Origin: Agarilytica sp033852175
GTDB taxonomy: Bacteria; Pseudomonadota; Gammaproteobacteria; Pseudomonadales; Cellvibrionaceae
Direction: 5' to 3'
DNA length: 64,000 bases
NCBI GenBank assembly: GCA_033852175.1
Contig: JAWSUY010000058.1
Coordinates: forward strand, 1 to 64,000
In this document: positions 9,253 through 18,440 of the stretch, piece by piece
Layout of the letters: each line of letters starts with the position of its first letter
Position numbering within the stretch: position 1 is the stretch's first letter
The notes under the pieces: generated by a model
Seen by the model: only the letters and a program-made list of their open reading frames with translations
Database searches by the model: none
Told to the model about the DNA's origin: nothing
Translations under genes and position numbers: made by a program

Positions 9253-9585
9253 CTAGCTTTCCTATGGTTATATCGTGTGTTTGAAGGGGACGGCATTGTG
9301 CATATCGAGTAGAAAATAGTCAAACGATTTGATGGAAAGTTGGGGTTCTGGTGAAAAAAACTTTGTAAAAGTTAATGAAAAACGAATTCTGATGACAAAA
9401 GATGTATTGGATTACAGCAACAGTACTGCTACTACAAGCGCTTAGGGCCAATCTGCCCTATGACATATTCACCCCCTAGGATGACAAGAGTAGTCGGTTT
9501 TAACATGCCGAAGGTTTAAATGGAGCGTTATACTCTTTGCATGGGGCTTCTTATTTGCCCAGAGTTTTCACGAAAGGCATTGTTT
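9253..9585. other. intergenic region between csrA and the FHA gene
   Basis: Divergent promoter region of about 330 bases. It includes a short hairpin TAGGGC/GCCCTA near 9448-9465. No gene is apparent; the open frame from 9520 to 9585 is better taken as leader of the FHA gene. Confidence 0.4.
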
Positions 9586-10437
9586 ATGAGTAGTAACTTC
9601 AAACTTAAACGAATTAGCGATGGCGTGGAGTTTCCCTTGGGTGAGATTTCTCTGATTGTCGGACGCAGCGATTCTTGTGATATTCAAATTACTCAGGGGC
9701 ATCCTTCGAGGGAGCATGCGAGGGTCGCTGAGCGCGGTGGGGCTGTCCTTGTCCAAGACCTGCACTCGACCAATGGAACATTTGTGAACAACAAGAGAAT
9801 CGAAGCCGCCACTTCGCTGCAGCCAGGGGACGTTGTTAAATTTGGTGATGAGGCATTTAGCGTTCAGTCGTTGTCGGAGCCGGAAGCGACGGTGCTGATG
9901 AGATCTCTGGGATCTGGGGCAAATATCAGTGCAACGGTAATCGATGATGACGATGATGAAGACGAAGATGTTGATGCAACGAGCATGCTTGAGGTATACG
10001 CGCTACCACCAGGCTGGGATGACGGCGGAACCTTTGATGACCATGTTGGCAAGTTAGATGATAACAAGAAGGCAGCCATTAACCGGTATATCGAAAAATT
10101 TAATAGAAGCCTTAAGGGAAAGGTCGGAATTTTTCTGATCTTTTTTTCAGATGGTAATCCTCCTGTATTCAAGACGCTAATTGTTAAAGGCAGTAAGGAT
10201 GGCAAAGAAACGTGGTCTCTCGGTCGTATAAAAAGCTGCGATGTTAGCTTCGAGAACCCTTGCATATCGAAGCATCACGCGAATATTACATTCTCTGCTG
10301 GCGAATGGAATATAGAGGATAATAAATCGACCAATGGTTTTGTGTGTAAGGGGAGAAAGCAGGGATCTATAGCGTTAGAAGATAACCTAACGTTTGAAAT
10401 TGGCGCTGTTGACGTGTTAGTGCGTTATTTAACGTAG
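9586..10437 (+). CDS. Protein with two FHA domains
   Basis: A 283-residue cytoplasmic protein from the ATG at 9586, which follows GAAAGG by 8 bases; an ATG at 9520 in the same frame lacks such a site. FHA domain 1 is about residues 5-95 (GR26-27, SREH 41-44, STNGTF 61-66). A very acidic linker (119-129, mostly Asp/Glu) follows, then a helical stretch. FHA domain 2 is about 190-283 (GR213-214, SKHH 228-231, STNGF 248-252). FHA domains bind phosphothreonine peptides, so this is probably an adaptor reading Ser/Thr phosphorylation. No kinase or phosphatase gene is adjacent. FHA proteins also regulate type VI secretion, but no such genes are nearby. Confidence 0.88.
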   Translation: MSSNFKLKRISDGVEFPLGEISLIVGRSDSCDIQITQGHPSREHARVAERGGAVLVQDLHSTNGTFVNNKRIEAATSLQPGDVVKFGDEAFSVQSLSEPEATVLMRSLGSGANISATVIDDDDDEDEDVDATSMLEVYALPPGWDDGGTFDDHVGKLDDNKKAAINRYIEKFNRSLKGKVGIFLIFFSDGNPPVFKTLIVKGSKDGKETWSLGRIKSCDVSFENPCISKHHANITFSAGEWNIEDNKSTNGFVCKGRKQGSIALEDNLTFEIGAVDVLVRYLT

Positions 10438-10500
10438 CGCTTGACTGTTAATCTAGCAAGTCTGCTGGGTAGCTTCCTGTGGCTAATAGTCTTCTTGGTC

Positions 10501-10532
10501 GCGTCGGCATACATCGAAATGTATGCCGACGC
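10501..10532. repeat. Perfect 14-bp inverted repeat (strong hairpin)
   Basis: GCGTCGGCATACAT (10501-10514), loop CGAA (10515-10518), then its exact complement (10519-10532). It lies 63 bases after the FHA gene and before a convergent gene. No T-run follows on either strand, so it is not a classical intrinsic terminator, although it might protect 3' ends or work with Rho. Confidence 0.85.
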
Positions 10533-10696
10533 TGGGCGTAAAGCCGTAGTGTGAAGTCTATTTGATGTTGAAATGTGCGACAACAGCCGAATGGGAATAG
10601 GTGTTATACCGTTATGGGGCCGTTGGTTATAACCGACCTTGTTTTGACTTGAAATGCTAGGGTTGTTTCGACCGTAACTTACTGATAAAGAAAGAG

Positions 10697-10981
10697 TTAA
10701 CGGCTTTTCAGTACCGCGTGTATGACGTATTCGGATTCAAAATATACAGTAAAACCAGCGTACTCCCAGTAATAAATAGGAGGGTTTCCGCTCGGGCCAT
10801 GCGTGCTATTTGCAGGGCCGTATTGAGATTCGACTTGATCCTTCGTTTGTCCTCGCAGAGGGAGGCTGCCCGTATAATTACTGGTTTTTTCGCCTACGGC
10901 GACTCTCAGGGTGTCAGCCATTGCAGGCAAGCTTGCACTTAGAGAAAATAGGGTCGCAATCGCCAGTAGCGTTTTGTTCAT
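10697..10981 (-). CDS. Small secreted protein of unknown function
   Basis: A 94-residue protein with a clear type I signal peptide (residues 1-22, cleavage expected after AMA), so periplasmic or secreted. The mature part contains RGQTKDQVESQYGP and a C-terminal YYWEYAGFTVYFESEYVIHAVL. I recall a small conserved family in Pseudomonas and relatives with this pattern (RG-x-x-x-x-VE-x-x-G-x-P ... FSVYFE ... VIH-V). It somewhat resembles the fold signature of OmlA/BamE-like small proteins, but that is a guess. The ATG at 10979-10981 has AGGA about 10 bases upstream. Confidence 0.8.
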   Translation of the reverse strand: MNKTLLAIATLFSLSASLPAMADTLRVAVGEKTSNYTGSLPLRGQTKDQVESQYGPANSTHGPSGNPPIYYWEYAGFTVYFESEYVIHAVLKSR

Positions 10982-11030
10982 TTAGGTGGTTCCTGTAGTC
11001 TTGATTCGATTCTCGTAAGCTTGTTTGTAC

Positions 11031-11627
11031 TTATTTGGCTTTTATGTTCTTTTTGCGGCTACTGACTTGAGCCTTCATAATCTGCCGGGAAATCTCTTGC
11101 CTGTCAGTGTCGGATAAACGATGAAATTTAGCCGCTATTTGGTATAGCTCGTCTTTTTGGTCGCAGCGCAATACTTTAGCAAAAGTAACTACAGGCGAAT
11201 AGCTGGGTAAGAACACCAAGCGAACGGCAATATAGCTTCCTTTGTAGAGCGCTCGCTCATTTAAAAATACCAGTCCGTCTTCACTGAGATTTATTCGCGT
11301 CGTGATCTTATTGTTAGCGTTTGCGTCATGGGCAAACATGGTATGTCGTGCAATGAGATCTATTTTGCTGTTTAGGGTTTGCAGGTAGTCGCCAAGTAGA
11401 CGGTTTTTGTCGGCCAAAAGGCGTAACGTTTGCACGTTGTCGCGATCTAGGCGTCTTAGCTCATCAATCAAGCTTATGGACGTGGCGTCACCAAACTCAT
11501 TGTCAGCATTTTCGTTTTCAGCGGCATAGCTTTCAACCGATTTGAAGTCAAAGATCACGTCTTGACTGATTCGGAAGAAGTCGCGCTTGTCGGGGCCTGA
11601 TGTGGATTTAGTAGAAGCTTTACTCAT
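11031..11627 (-). CDS. PilZ-domain protein
   Basis: A 198-residue soluble protein. The N-terminal KRDFFRI (14-20) supplies the basic part of a c-di-GMP motif, and NLSEDG (about 113-118) is the second PilZ motif (D/N-x-S-x-x-G), so the protein may bind cyclic di-GMP, although the R-x-x-x-R spacing is imperfect. Between the two lies a ~90-residue helical insert. It is divergent from lolC and 94 bases from it. A PilZ gene at this position next to lolCDE matches my recollection of the Pseudomonas gene order. Confidence 0.8.
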   Translation of the reverse strand: MSKASTKSTSGPDKRDFFRISQDVIFDFKSVESYAAENENADNEFGDATSISLIDELRRLDRDNVQTLRLLADKNRLLGDYLQTLNSKIDLIARHTMFAHDANANNKITTRINLSEDGLVFLNERALYKGSYIAVRLVFLPSYSPVVTFAKVLRCDQKDELYQIAAKFHRLSDTDRQEISRQIMKAQVSSRKKNIKAK

Positions 11628-11721
11628 TGTCTCGTCGAATTGATTTTACACTTGTCAGTTACATCATAGATCACCGAGATAGTCCTTGTCCCGTTTTCGT
11701 TTCTCCTGTTTAATCAGCGCC

Positions 11722-12966
11722 ATGTCACAATCCGTCCCTTGGTTTATTGGTCTCCGCTATATCCGCTCAAAACGTCGCAATGGCTTTATCGCTTTTGTGA
11801 GCATCTTCGCGTTACTGGGAATGATGTTGGGCGTTTTTGCTCTGATCGTCGTTTTATCTGTAATGAATGGATTTGATCATGAGCTTAAAAGCCGTATCTT
11901 AAAGGTGGTCGCTCATGGCTTTGTTACAGCTGACACCCCTTTGAAGTCTTGGCAGAAATTGTCGGCTAATATAGAACAAACACCAAATTTGTTGGCCAGT
12001 GCTCCTTTTATAGAGGGGAATGGCTTGATCGCTTATGGCCGATCGGTGAGAGGGGTTGAGATCCAAGGTATAGACCCTAGCTACGAAACAAAGATATCTG
12101 AAATTGATCAAAATATGTTGGTTGGTGAGCTGGCGTATCTTATGCCAGGTGAATACGGCATTGTTTTGGGTAGCTTGGTTGCACGACATTTGGGTGTTAC
12201 CACTGGCGATAAGGTTTCAATTACTTTACCTGTTATGTCGATTACGCCAGCAGGCGTTTTTCCGCGCAGTAAGCGTTTTACCGTTATCGGTGTGTTTGAG
12301 GTCGGTGCGCAAGTCGATCAGACACTGGCACTTATACATATTGCGGATGCACAAAAATTATTCCGCTTACCCGCTCAAGTGCACGGCCTACGATTACGTT
12401 TTAATGATATATACGCGGCTCCAAAAGGTGTCGAATTATTGTCGGCGACCCTGGGCGATGGCTATCAAGTTAAAGACTGGAGTCAAACTCAAGGCAGTTT
12501 ATTTCAAGCCGTGAAAATGGAAAAAACAGTAGTGGGCATTATGCTCGGCGTCATTATTGCGATAGCTGCTTTTAATATCGTGACCAGCCTTATCATGATG
12601 GTGGCGGAGAAACGATCTGATATTGCCGTATTGCGTACCCTGGGGATGACTCGACAAGATGTTATTAAAATATTTATGGTGCAGGGTACAGCCATGGGTT
12701 TTGTTGGTATTTCTATTGGCGCTTTGAGTGGGATTTTTGTTGCCCAGTATATTTCTGAAATTATGGCGTTTTTTGAACAACTCTTCGGTTTTGAAGTGTT
12801 CGATAAAAATGTCTACTTTGTGAGTTATTTGCCTTCGGTATGGAAGTGGCAAGATACTCTGTGGACCTGTGGTCTAGCTGGAATAGTCTCCTTTCTAGCG
12901 ACGATTTATCCTTCATATCGTGCGGCAGCGATAGAACCTGCAGAATCTCTGCGTTACGACATTTAA
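11722..12966 (+). CDS. lolC: Lipoprotein-releasing ABC transporter permease LolC
   Basis: A 414-residue inner-membrane protein. It extracts outer-membrane lipoproteins from the inner membrane with LolD and LolE and passes them to LolA. N-terminal membrane helix about 22-50 (SIFALLGMMLGVFALIVVLSVMNGFDHEL), a large periplasmic domain, then three C-terminal helices of the FtsX/MacB permease type with PAESLRYDI at the end. I chose the ATG at 11722 because family members begin just before FIGLRYIRSKRR; an in-frame TTG-type start at 11686 would add 12 residues. It is the first gene of lolC-lolD-lolE; lolD begins 6 bases after its stop. Confidence 0.95.
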   Translation: MSQSVPWFIGLRYIRSKRRNGFIAFVSIFALLGMMLGVFALIVVLSVMNGFDHELKSRILKVVAHGFVTADTPLKSWQKLSANIEQTPNLLASAPFIEGNGLIAYGRSVRGVEIQGIDPSYETKISEIDQNMLVGELAYLMPGEYGIVLGSLVARHLGVTTGDKVSITLPVMSITPAGVFPRSKRFTVIGVFEVGAQVDQTLALIHIADAQKLFRLPAQVHGLRLRFNDIYAAPKGVELLSATLGDGYQVKDWSQTQGSLFQAVKMEKTVVGIMLGVIIAIAAFNIVTSLIMMVAEKRSDIAVLRTLGMTRQDVIKIFMVQGTAMGFVGISIGALSGIFVAQYISEIMAFFEQLFGFEVFDKNVYFVSYLPSVWKWQDTLWTCGLAGIVSFLATIYPSYRAAAIEPAESLRYDI

Positions 12967-12972
12967 AAATTT

Positions 12973-13701
12973 ATGGAAAACAACTCTTCAACACCTTCTC
13001 AATCAAATCCTCAAGCCAAACCTGTCTTGACCTGTTCTCAAGTAACCAAAAGCTATGAAGAGGGGCCGCAGCGTGTCGATGTATTAAAAGGCATCGATTT
13101 TGAGTTGCTACCTGGCCAGCGCGTTGCAATTGTCGGGGCTTCTGGCAGTGGAAAAAGTACTCTTCTGAATGTGCTTGGTGGCCTGGATAAGCCGTCGAGT
13201 GGAGATGTTGTCGTAGAGGGAAAGTCATTTTCACGTCTAGATGAAAACCAACGGGGTTGGGTTCGAAACCAGACGATGGGATTTGTTTATCAATTTCATC
13301 ATTTATTGTCCGAGTTTTCAGCGCTGGAAAACGTTGCGATGCCGCTACTGATTGCTGGAATCACAAAAAAAACCGCCTATCAAAAAGCCTCCCAACTCCT
13401 GGATAAAGTTGGCTTGTCTGGCCGTTCAGAGCATAAACCATCTGAGCTTTCTGGCGGAGAGCGTCAGCGTGTTGCCATTGCGCGAGCTATCGTTAACGAC
13501 CCCGCATGCGTGTTGATGGATGAGCCGACGGGGAATTTGGATAAAGACAATGCGTTGGCGATACAGTCTTTAATGAACACGTTAAGCGAGACCTTATCGA
13601 CGAGTTTCATTATAGTGACCCACGATGAGCATTTGGCTGACACAATGGACTGCGTTTATGAATTGGTAGATGGACTATTGACGAAGAAGAATCGTCAATG
13701 A
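12973..13701 (+). CDS. lolD: Lipoprotein-releasing ABC transporter ATPase LolD
   Basis: A 242-residue ABC ATPase that powers lipoprotein extraction by LolCE. Walker A GASGSGKST is residues 55-63, Q-loop Gln107, signature LSGGE 159-163, Walker B VLMDEP 180-185, and H-loop His in VTHDEH near 216. It also has the QFHHLL segment after the Q-loop, typical of LolD. The N-terminal ~18 residues are an extra polar leader. It sits between lolC (6-base gap) and lolE (4-base overlap), so the three are one operon. Confidence 0.96.
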   Translation: MENNSSTPSQSNPQAKPVLTCSQVTKSYEEGPQRVDVLKGIDFELLPGQRVAIVGASGSGKSTLLNVLGGLDKPSSGDVVVEGKSFSRLDENQRGWVRNQTMGFVYQFHHLLSEFSALENVAMPLLIAGITKKTAYQKASQLLDKVGLSGRSEHKPSELSGGERQRVAIARAIVNDPACVLMDEPTGNLDKDNALAIQSLMNTLSETLSTSFIIVTHDEHLADTMDCVYELVDGLLTKKNRQ

Positions 13702-14957
13702 GTTTGCCGATTTTTATTGGGTTACGTTATACCGGCGCTAAACGTAAATCGCAGTCGGTTTCCTTTTTAGCGGGCGTGTCGATGGTCGGTTTGGCCGTTG
13801 GCGTATCGTTGTTGATTTTAGTCTTGTCCGTAATGAACGGATTTGACCGAGAGTTACGTGAGCGCATTCTGGGTTTAGCGCCTCAAGCCGCAGTATATCA
13901 CCGTGAATCTATCGTAGACTGGGTATCGTTGCGGGATCAAATCGAAAGTTTTCCCGAGGTCGAAGCTGCTGCCCCTTTTGTTCAGTTACAGGGTTTAGTG
14001 AGTCATCGAGCGGAAGCGATGTTCGTTTCTATTTTCGGGTTTGATCCCGACGCAGAGCGACGCGTTTCGCTTATTAATGATTACGTATTACCTGAAGTTC
14101 AGAAGAGGATCAGTGCAGGAGACAAAATAGTTTTACTCGGGAAAAATGTTGCTGAAAAGCTTGGCGTGGTGGTCTCGGATAAAATCATGATTGTCGTTCC
14201 CGATAAAAGTGGTTCCTCTCGCTCTCCTAAAATTGCTTATTTTGAAGTTGGTCAAATAATAGAATCAAAGACCGAGCTGGATTCAACCTTGGCATTAACG
14301 TCATTGAAACATGCTTCAATTCTTACCGGTCATAATGGGCGGGTGAGTGGTTTACGATTAAAGCTTGTCGATTTATTTGAAGCACCGCGTGTTGTTTATA
14401 ACGTGACGTCATATCTGAATGCTCAGCCAGATTCAGAAGGGTTTAATGGTTCGGGGTATTACAGTAGTAACTGGACTCGAACGCATTGGAATTTGTATCA
14501 AGCCATACAAATGTCCAAAAATTTAGTGGGGCTGCTAATGTCCCTTATCGTCGCAATAGCTGCCTTTAACGTGGTTTCAACTTTGGTGCTAGTGGTGATA
14601 GACAAGCAAGGCGATATCGCAATACTCCGCACGCTAGGTGCTAGTGGTCGAAAAATTATGTGTATCTTTATGGTGATGGGCTCAGCCATTGGAGTCATAG
14701 GGACGTTGTCTGGAGTCATTATTGGGTGCTTAATGGCTCTGGGCGTTCAAGATTTTGTGATTTTTATAGAGTCCGTTTTTGATGTTCAGTTTTTACAGTC
14801 GGATGTTTACCCCCTAACGTACCTGCCAACGGATATTCGTTTATCTGACATTATCTCGGTAACGCTTACCGCTTTAGGTATGAGTCTTTTGGCCACTGTA
14901 TTTCCTGCATGGAAGGCGTCAAAAATTCAGCCCGCTGAAGCATTGAGATATGAGTGA
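13698..14957 (+). CDS. lolE: Lipoprotein-releasing ABC transporter permease LolE
   Basis: A 419-residue permease and paralogue of LolC: FIGLRYTGAKRK at the start, the same LSVMNGFDRELRERIL segment after the first membrane helix, a periplasmic domain and three C-terminal helices ending IQPAEALRYE. In LolCDE the E subunit receives the lipoprotein. Its start overlaps the end of lolD (ATGA), which indicates translational coupling. Having both C and E, rather than a single LolF, is typical of gammaproteobacteria. Confidence 0.95.
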   Translation: MSLPIFIGLRYTGAKRKSQSVSFLAGVSMVGLAVGVSLLILVLSVMNGFDRELRERILGLAPQAAVYHRESIVDWVSLRDQIESFPEVEAAAPFVQLQGLVSHRAEAMFVSIFGFDPDAERRVSLINDYVLPEVQKRISAGDKIVLLGKNVAEKLGVVVSDKIMIVVPDKSGSSRSPKIAYFEVGQIIESKTELDSTLALTSLKHASILTGHNGRVSGLRLKLVDLFEAPRVVYNVTSYLNAQPDSEGFNGSGYYSSNWTRTHWNLYQAIQMSKNLVGLLMSLIVAIAAFNVVSTLVLVVIDKQGDIAILRTLGASGRKIMCIFMVMGSAIGVIGTLSGVIIGCLMALGVQDFVIFIESVFDVQFLQSDVYPLTYLPTDIRLSDIISVTLTALGMSLLATVFPAWKASKIQPAEALRYE

Positions 14958-15767
14958 TTGCTGCTGAAAATTAGGCGTGAGGAGTTTGATGGAGCAAGGG
15001 TGAGCCAGAGTGCTCAAGCCGAGGTCGAAAAGACTATCAGTAGGTTCTCTATCTTCATTTCAAGAAAAGCATAGACAGTCATCGTTAAAAAGAAAAAGTA
15101 TAGATAGTCATCGTTAAAAAATGGTCGTCGTTGTCAGACCGTTACATTGACTGAGCTGCCTTAATATCCTGGTGGTATAATCGAAATGTTAATTCGTGTT
15201 TCGGTTGATTTTCTGGGAGGCGGGTATTGTTCTTAGCTAATTTCTTTTCTTCCTGTTTTAACTTGCCGTTGTAAATTTTTAAAATCCTCTTCGGAAGGGC
15301 GGTACTTGAAGGTAAGTATTTCCGTGACGCCACGAAAATGCTTTGGAATCTCACAATCTTGTTTTTGTTGTTGCTAAAATTTTAGTCTTTTCGGCATCAA
15401 AGGCACAGCGTGACACTCAATGATAATAGGGTGTGGAGTCTAAAGAAATAAGATACTTTCTGGCCTTTGGCATACTCGTCGTTCCTTGAGTGGTACTGTT
15501 ACCATATATGTTTATATGTGTTTGCGTACAGTGTTATTTGGATGCTGACAATATTCGTCACAACTGATAAGTAAGCATCAGATGGTTGTTGATTTGTTCT
15601 ATGGAGTGAAGTTAACTTAAGGAGCTTCTAAATAATTATAGGAAAGGTGAAAGCGAGGCAAAGCAACAGCGTCGCATTCGTGTAAACCAAATATTGAAAT
15701 ATTTGTTTACTTCGTGGCATGATACTTGTTGGTTTAGTTAGTCCCTTTACAGCTATTGGTAACACTG
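14958..15767. other. intergenic region with a short tandem repeat
   Basis: About 800 bases after lolE with no convincing gene. A 70-codon minus-strand frame (15142-15354) is rich in Lys and matches nothing I know. A two-copy tandem repeat lies at 15065-15122. The stretch directly upstream of 15768 should hold the promoter of the HPP/CBS gene. This is the left part of the segment separating lolE from its usual neighbours. Confidence 0.45.
15065..15122. repeat. Tandem repeat, 29-base unit, two copies
   Basis: Units 15065-15093 and 15094-15122 share AGTCATCGTTAAAAA and differ at a few positions (GCATAGAC versus GTATAGAT). No function is visible. Confidence 0.7.
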
Positions 15768-16940
15768 ATGTTTAAAAAAATAGTCAGCCATTTTATGACT
15801 TCTGGCTCTCAGCCTTTGATGCAGCAGGGGCGCAATTTACTGGCCTTGTTTTTGTCTATGCTGGTTATCACGCTCCTAAGCGATATGCTCAGTCCTGACG
15901 CGCTGCCACTATTGTTAGTGGCGTCGATTGGCGCAAGCATGATACTGGTGTTTGTTTTGCCGAGTAGCCCTGTTTCTCAGCCTTACCCCTTAATCATGGG
16001 GCACTTTGTATCCGCTGTCATTGGTGTGAGCTGTAGTTATCTTCCATTTGATTTATATCTTACTGCCGCTATCTGTATCAGCAGCAGTTTATTAGCCATG
16101 CTTTTATTTAAGGCTGTTCATCCTCCTGCAGCCGCAACGGCTATGATGCCGGTTATCGTTGGTCCACTTGCTGTAGGTGGATATTACTTTACTATTTTCC
16201 CGGTATTACTTAACGTCGTTGTTCTGACTATTATGGGGATTGTTCTCAGTCGATATTGGTTGAAGGTTGAATACCCAAGAAACCCCACGCCTACCGAAGA
16301 CCCGGTCCATAAACACAAAGATGCGAGTCCTTTGGCTCGCTTAGGGATTAGTCGCAAAGATCTAGAATCCTCTATGAAGGAATACGGTGCTTTTTTAAAT
16401 ATTACTGAAAAAGATATGGCTGAAGTGTATGGTCTTGCGCAGCAAAAATCCTATCACCGGAAGTTCGGTGAAATTCGCTGCAAAGATATCATGTCTAAAG
16501 ATGTGATTAGCGTAGTTAAGGGCACAGGGTTAGAGGAGGCTTGGGCCATATTACGATTACACAAAATAAAGCTGTTACCGGTAATCGACGAAAACAATAA
16601 AATACTTGGCATTCTTTCTTTAGTCGACTATTTAAAAAGAGCGAACCTAAAAAACTACGACGGATTTTCCGAACGGCTGACTAGGTTTGTTCGCCAGGAC
16701 CAAAATATGATGGGCAGTAAGCCCAGCCGGGTTGGACAGATTATGGCAACGCCGGTGTTTAGCGTGGATCAAAACGAATTAATTGCCTCCTTGGTTCCGT
16801 TGCTGTCCGATAAGGGACTGCACCATATTCCAGTCACAGACGAAGAACAAAGCTTGGTCGGGATTGTGACTCAGTCGGATCTTATTGCGGCTCTTTATTC
16901 TGGTTCAATTAATATGGAGGCATCAACTTCCGATCACTAG
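15768..16940 (+). CDS. HPP-family membrane protein with two CBS domains
   Basis: A 390-residue protein from the ATG at 15768 (a TTG at 15756 would add four residues; neither has a good ribosome binding site). The N-terminal half has about five membrane helices and carries the HPP signature in FKAVHPPAAATAMMPVIVGP. The C-terminal half holds two CBS motifs, one from about residue 238 (DIMSKDVISV) and one from about 322 (IMATPVFSV), which usually bind adenine nucleotides and gate a partner domain. HPP proteins have been linked to nitrite or small-ion transport in some organisms; here the substrate is unknown. It stands alone in the segment between lolE and the DUF2062 gene. Confidence 0.88.
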   Translation: MFKKIVSHFMTSGSQPLMQQGRNLLALFLSMLVITLLSDMLSPDALPLLLVASIGASMILVFVLPSSPVSQPYPLIMGHFVSAVIGVSCSYLPFDLYLTAAICISSSLLAMLLFKAVHPPAAATAMMPVIVGPLAVGGYYFTIFPVLLNVVVLTIMGIVLSRYWLKVEYPRNPTPTEDPVHKHKDASPLARLGISRKDLESSMKEYGAFLNITEKDMAEVYGLAQQKSYHRKFGEIRCKDIMSKDVISVVKGTGLEEAWAILRLHKIKLLPVIDENNKILGILSLVDYLKRANLKNYDGFSERLTRFVRQDQNMMGSKPSRVGQIMATPVFSVDQNELIASLVPLLSDKGLHHIPVTDEEQSLVGIVTQSDLIAALYSGSINMEASTSDH

Positions 16941-17717
16941 AAATTTGTTTTGACTGATAAGTGTTTCGCAGTGTCGTTTAATGGCGGTGTGTTCGGATGT
17001 GTCGGCTATTTAGCTCTTGCGGGATAGCGAACTAACGAGACATATATGAACGAACTAACGAGACCGATATGGACGATCCCGTTTCGTCAAGTAAAGTAAT
17101 CCAAAAACCTCAATATAGGGAGGCTTGTCGCTGTACTTCAATGTCACTCTAGTCTTTTGATCAACCATCTTTTTGATTTTAAGAAGGCGGTAACGAAGAC
17201 ATATATCCGGCGTCAACAAGGGAGGTGGGTAGGCCCTGCTTAAATATATCAGATGAAAGTAATAGTTTGGATTATGGTTTAGTTATGGATGTGATCGATT
17301 TTTTTCAACTCAGTTTTTCTGAGGCTGAAAATATTAAAGAAAAAGTGTTGGGGGAGTGTTTGCCAGTGGAGGAAGGTGGTGACTGAGATGGGGGTTTGCA
17401 GAAGCGAGCAGAGTGCGATGGCACCTGCATTTAATGTATAAGTTTGTTAAAGAAATATAGGGCGCCCATTAACATGACACGGGGATATTGTTATCAAATC
17501 AATACACCGTCCAAGCTTTGCCTCTCATGTTAAGAACCTTTACCGAAAGTTAGCCATTCACTCTAAAGGTGAAGCCGTTGTTGAAGCGATACGCTACGGG
17601 CTAATCGATGTGGGTTGAGCGAATGTAGGTTAAGGCGTTTGCTTTGAAATGCTGGTTATTTCGTTTTTGCACTGCGTTGAATTAATATAGGATTGTTTAT
17701 TAGATAAGGGACGAGAA
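16941..17717. other. degraded intergenic region
   Basis: About 780 bases with no intact gene. It holds a direct repeat CGAACTAACGAGAC (17028-17041 and 17051-17064), several short broken frames, and the remnant of a LuxR-type regulator at its right end (17478-17618). Confidence 0.5.
17478..17618 (+). pseudogene. Remnant of a LuxR-type helix-turn-helix regulator
   Basis: A start-less frame that follows an in-frame stop at 17475-17477 and ends at the stop at 17616-17618. Its second half reads HVKNLYRKLAIHSKGEAVVE then AIRYGLIDVG, which is the recognition helix and C-terminal end of a LuxR/FixJ-type HTH domain. The preceding residues (GDIVIKSIHRPSFAS) correspond loosely to the first helices but are eroded. 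Upstream frames are broken, so only the tail of a former regulator survives. Confidence 0.65.
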
Positions 17718-18395
17718 GTGGAAATGGTTAACTTAAAAGATATTACTGTTCGTGCTGTAAATTCTAGAGAAGTTTCATCGGGTCAGCTGTCCAGGGTTCT
17801 CAGTTTGTTTGATAAATCGTATGACCAAGCCAATCATGCTTATCTTCGGTGCTCTCTGGAAACGTTGCGCAGCACAGCTTTGGCTGAGCACGAAGGGAGG
17901 TTGATTGGCTTTTCTTTAGGTGATGCAGTTCTTGCCAGTATTCCTCGTATGTCTGAGCTTCAGGTCGTTGTTTTGGCCGGAATCTGCTGTATTGATCCAG
18001 CTTATCGCCGCCTGGGTTTGTTTCTTGAGCTGGCAAAAGCGGCTTGTGCCAAAAGTGGTCTGTTAAATGATGGTGTGCGTTTTCTAAAATGTGGCCGAAT
18101 GGCGCATCCCGTCAGTCTGAGATCTTTACGAAAAGATGCATCTTTAATTCCTAAAGAGGGGACTGCATTAACGTCTTGGCATAAAGAGGTTGGCGTCAAA
18201 GTCGCGAGTCTATATGGGGTTGAAGTCAATACTGAAAATTTTGTTGTGAAGGGGAGCGGGCAGTCGATAGGAAACCCAAAGTTAGATATTCAGGTAGGTG
18301 ATGATGAGTGGAATATTTTTAGTGGAGTGAATCGCGAGAGGGGAGATTCGTTGCTGGCGATATCGTGGTCATCAAATGTACCAAAAGGCTGGTAG
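17718..18395 (+). CDS. GNAT-like N-acetyltransferase family protein
   Basis: A 225-residue soluble protein. The segment GICCIDPAYRRLGLFLELAKAA (about 88-109) looks like GNAT motif A, where acetyl-CoA pyrophosphate binds (R-R-x-G-L/x pattern), preceded by a strand with GRLIGFSLGDA. The C-terminal ~80 residues are not recognised. The GTG at 17718 follows AAGGGA by six bases and is preferred to the ATG at 17724. Substrate unknown. It is convergent with the DUF2062 gene. Confidence 0.65.
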   Translation: MEMVNLKDITVRAVNSREVSSGQLSRVLSLFDKSYDQANHAYLRCSLETLRSTALAEHEGRLIGFSLGDAVLASIPRMSELQVVVLAGICCIDPAYRRLGLFLELAKAACAKSGLLNDGVRFLKCGRMAHPVSLRSLRKDASLIPKEGTALTSWHKEVGVKVASLYGVEVNTENFVVKGSGQSIGNPKLDIQVGDDEWNIFSGVNRERGDSLLAISWSSNVPKGW

Positions 18396-18440
18396 TTAAC
18401 GGTAGAGGGATTGTCTGGCTTTCCTTGTTGCAAGATGAAG

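Noticed and set aside
15142..15354. 70-codon minus-strand frame in the lolE-HPP interval
   Set aside because: Lys-rich, no ribosome binding site, no resemblance to a known family; more likely chance in AT-rich DNA.
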